A DNA stretch of 64,000 nucleotides. Origin: Immundisolibacter sp049322795 (lineage in GTDB: Bacteria > Pseudomonadota > Gammaproteobacteria > Immundisolibacterales > Immundisolibacteraceae). The notes below the pieces were generated by a model, which saw only the letters and a list, made by a program, of their open reading frames with translations, did no database searches and was not told the DNA's origin. Shown one piece after another: positions 62,566 through 64,000 of this stretch (positions are counted from its first letter, which is position 1; every line of letters starts with the position of its first letter). Position numbers and translations under genes: made by a program. The stretch is from positions 349,295 through 413,294 of the forward strand of contig JBMOQH010000008.1 in assembly GCA_049322795.1 (NCBI GenBank), read 5' to 3'.

Positions 62566-63546
62566 TCATGCGCTCGGGGCGCTTGCCTCGAAGCCGCGCC
62601 CCGCGGCGAGATTGGCCGCGGTCCGCATGGCGGCGAGCATGCTCTTGTGCTGGGCGATTCCCTTGCCGGCGATGTCGTAGGCGCTGCCGTGCGGAATCGA
62701 CAGGTGCACGTACGGCAGGCCGATGTAGATGGAACAGGCGCCCTCGAACACGGCCGTCTTGACGGCGATCTGGCCCTGGTCGTGGTACATGGACACCACG
62801 GCGTCGTGCTTGCCCTCGATGCACTGGCGGAACACCGCATCCGGCGACACCGGACCCCGAGCATCGATGCCCTCGGCGCGCGCCTGCTCGATGGCGGGCG
62901 CCAGCTGCTCGCGCTCCTCTGGCCCCATGGCGTGCGGGTTCAGCCCCGCCACGGCGATGCGCGGCCTGGGCAGACCGTAACGTTCCAACGTGCCGCCGAG
63001 CACGCGCAGCAGCGTGAGGACGCTGTCCTGCGTGACGGTAGCCGGCACGTCGCGCATCAGCACGTGCTCGGCGATCGGCACCACGCGCAGGCCATTGCTG
63101 ACGCGCAGCAGCCAGGTGCCGGCCGGCTGCAGGTCGTCGAGTTCCTTCAGCCTGCCGGTCAGGCGCAGTGCCGTGCTGTCGATGGGCGCCATGATGGTGG
63201 CCTGCACCACGCCGGCTTGGCCGAGGCGCTCGGCCGTGGCCAGCCAGTGCAGCACCGCCTCGCCGCAGGCGGCCGACGCCCGTCCGAAAACGATTTCGGC
63301 CGGATCGAGCGGGAAATCGTCCAGCACGTCGATCACGCCGGGTTCGAAGCGCGCCAGGGCGGGATCGTCCACCGCCCGCAGGCCGAGGTCGATGCCGCAG
63401 GCGGCGCGCGTTTTCTCGAGCGCGGCGACGCTGCCGATCAGCAGCGAGCGGGCCGCCGGCCGCTGCGGGTCGGCGAGCGACTTCAGCACTACCTCCGGAC
63501 CGACGCCGCAGGGGTCGCCGATGACCGTGGCAACGATGGGTGACAT
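62566..63546 (-). CDS. PdxA family dehydrogenase (4-hydroxythreonine-4-phosphate dehydrogenase-like)
   Basis: 326 residues. PdxA landmarks are IGDPCGVGPEVVLKSL at the N-terminus, the metal-binding MYHDQGQIAVK, AGLNPHAMGPEE and HGSAYDIAGKG. Canonical PdxA has GDPAGIGPE, AGLNPHAGEGG and HGTAYDIAG; the consistent deviations point to the PdxA2-like group, some members of which oxidise four-carbon sugar acid phosphates instead of acting in vitamin B6 synthesis. No pdxJ or ksgA/apaH neighbour, the usual context of pdxA, is present, which supports a catabolic role. Confidence 0.87.
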   Translation of the reverse strand: MSPIVATVIGDPCGVGPEVVLKSLADPQRPAARSLLIGSVAALEKTRAACGIDLGLRAVDDPALARFEPGVIDVLDDFPLDPAEIVFGRASAACGEAVLHWLATAERLGQAGVVQATIMAPIDSTALRLTGRLKELDDLQPAGTWLLRVSNGLRVVPIAEHVLMRDVPATVTQDSVLTLLRVLGGTLERYGLPRPRIAVAGLNPHAMGPEEREQLAPAIEQARAEGIDARGPVSPDAVFRQCIEGKHDAVVSMYHDQGQIAVKTAVFEGACSIYIGLPYVHLSIPHGSAYDIAGKGIAQHKSMLAAMRTAANLAAGRGFEASAPSA

Positions 63547-63640
63547 GGGCTCCTCCTCCTCTTATGCGACCAGTGCGCCGAGTCTAGCCCGCCCCCAGCC
63601 CGATGAAGCTTGGTTCACGGAGCCTGTCGCGGGTGTCTCC

Positions 63641-63876
63641 TCAAGAACGCACAGGCCCGTTCAGGTAGCCATAACGCCGCAGTCCCGGCCAGGCGCGCAG
63701 GCCGACCTCGACCCGGCTGCGCCAGGGCATGGCATGGCGCCATTCCTCGTCCGCCGCGATGCGCAGTTTCCCGTGACCGAAGCGCATGGGGTTGCCGGAC
63801 ACCGAATGCCCGACGCCGACGTGGGCGACCGCGCCGTCGAGGAAAGACAGGGCGCCACCGCCGTCCGTCATGTCTA
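63641..63876 (-). pseudogene. 3' fragment of a sulfotransferase-like gene, cut by an IS
   Basis: About 78 codons are open from the IS border to the stop at 63641. The text VGHSVSGNPMRFGHGKLRIA, then DEEWR and RAWPGLRRYGYLNG matches the C-terminal PAPS-binding end of bacterial sulfotransferase family proteins (H-x-V-S-G-N-P-x-R-F ... RYGY). The 5' part, including the PAPS loop, is missing because the IS begins at 63877. An internal ATG at 63871 is incidental. Confidence 0.65.
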
Positions 63877-64000
63877 GGCCCTGTTAACAATCGAGGTTAG
63901 ACTATCTCTCCAATTCGCTGACGGAGTTGGAGAGATGGCTCGACGCGTATTGCGCAACAGCCAATGGGATCGGATCAAGGATCTTCTTCCTGGGAAGGCT
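63877..64000 (+). mobile_element. IS5-family insertion sequence, left end (runs off the window)
   Basis: The element begins near GGCCCTGTTAACAATCGAGG (63877 on), next to a CTAG (63874-63877) of the type used as target by IS5-group elements, and encodes the start of a transposase at 63935. A hairpin TCTCTCCAA/TTGGAGAGA (63905-63935 region) encloses the ribosome site just before the transposase ATG. Confidence 0.8.
63935..64000 (+). CDS. IS5-family transposase, N-terminal end only
   Basis: 22 codons are present, MARRVLRNSQWDRIKDLLPG, then Lys-Ala, running off the window. This is the typical start of IS5/IS427-group transposases (compare ...NEQWERIKDLLPGK). GGAG lies just upstream but is folded into a hairpin that would block translation on messages coming from outside the element. 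The catalytic DDE residues lie beyond the window. Confidence 0.85.
   Translation, partial: MARRVLRNSQWDRIKDLLPGKA

Overview
The window is high-GC, densely packed DNA with a gammaproteobacterial gene order. The block tRNA-Leu, tig, clpP, clpX, lon, hupB, two tRNAs, ppiD, fabI and a peptide-type ABC transporter (42-54 kb) follows the order known from Pseudomonas. The nnr-tsaE-amidase-mutL run is also typical of gammaproteobacteria. An aromatic-acid flavoured gene set (UbiD-type decarboxylase, amidohydrolase, luciferase-like monooxygenase, hydroxycinnamoyl-CoA lyase-like enzyme) suits an environmental degrader of aromatic compounds. An Immundisolibacter-like lineage would fit, but I cannot prove it from the sequence. 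A run of ten Ns at 41.01 kb shows that this is a draft scaffold.

Layout. 0-5.3 kb: DUF502 membrane protein (cut by the window edge), argG, metX-metW, a DUF4399 protein and uppP. 5.5-8.4 kb: an AT-richer accessory stretch with a NYN-domain protein, two unknown ORFs arranged like integron gene cassettes around a well-formed attC site, several palindromic repeats, then ppnP and a 97-bp tandem repeat. 8.4-12.4 kb: ettA, an alpha/beta hydrolase and queG. 12.5-19.8 kb: one minus-strand run of overlapping genes in which the mod and res genes of a Type III restriction-modification system are separated by a zeta-like P-loop kinase, two paralogous small ORFs, a scar of a second mod gene and a VapBC pair, followed by an acetyltransferase and a membrane protein. 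This is the most unusual locus here.

20.1-26.1 kb: nnr, tsaE, N-acetylmuramoyl-L-alanine amidase, mutL and a DedA protein. 26.2-31.5 kb: LLM monooxygenase, amidohydrolase, HIT protein, a frameshifted UbiD decarboxylase and a hydroxycinnamoyl-CoA hydratase/lyase-like enzyme. 31.7-38.2 kb: cardiolipin synthase, class III alcohol dehydrogenase, GtrA-like protein, polysaccharide deacetylase, CocE-type hydrolase and truncated haemoglobin. 38.3-44.7 kb: ABC transporter operon in which each gene overlaps the next. 44.8-54.4 kb: fabI and the ppiD/hupB/lon/clpX/clpP/tig proteostasis block with three tRNAs. 54.6-57.5 kb: ACR3-type arsenite exporter, glutathione S-transferase and a Met/His-rich outer-membrane protein. 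57.5-63.5 kb: 2-oxo acid dehydrogenase E1-alpha, E1-beta and E2, an aldehyde dehydrogenase and a PdxA homologue. The right edge holds the 3' piece of a sulfotransferase-like gene cut by an IS5-family insertion sequence that runs off the window.

The intergenic spaces carry several families of short palindromes. One 53-bp unit occurs identically twice and supplies the stop codon of two unrelated genes; another palindromic element lies inside mod as coding sequence.
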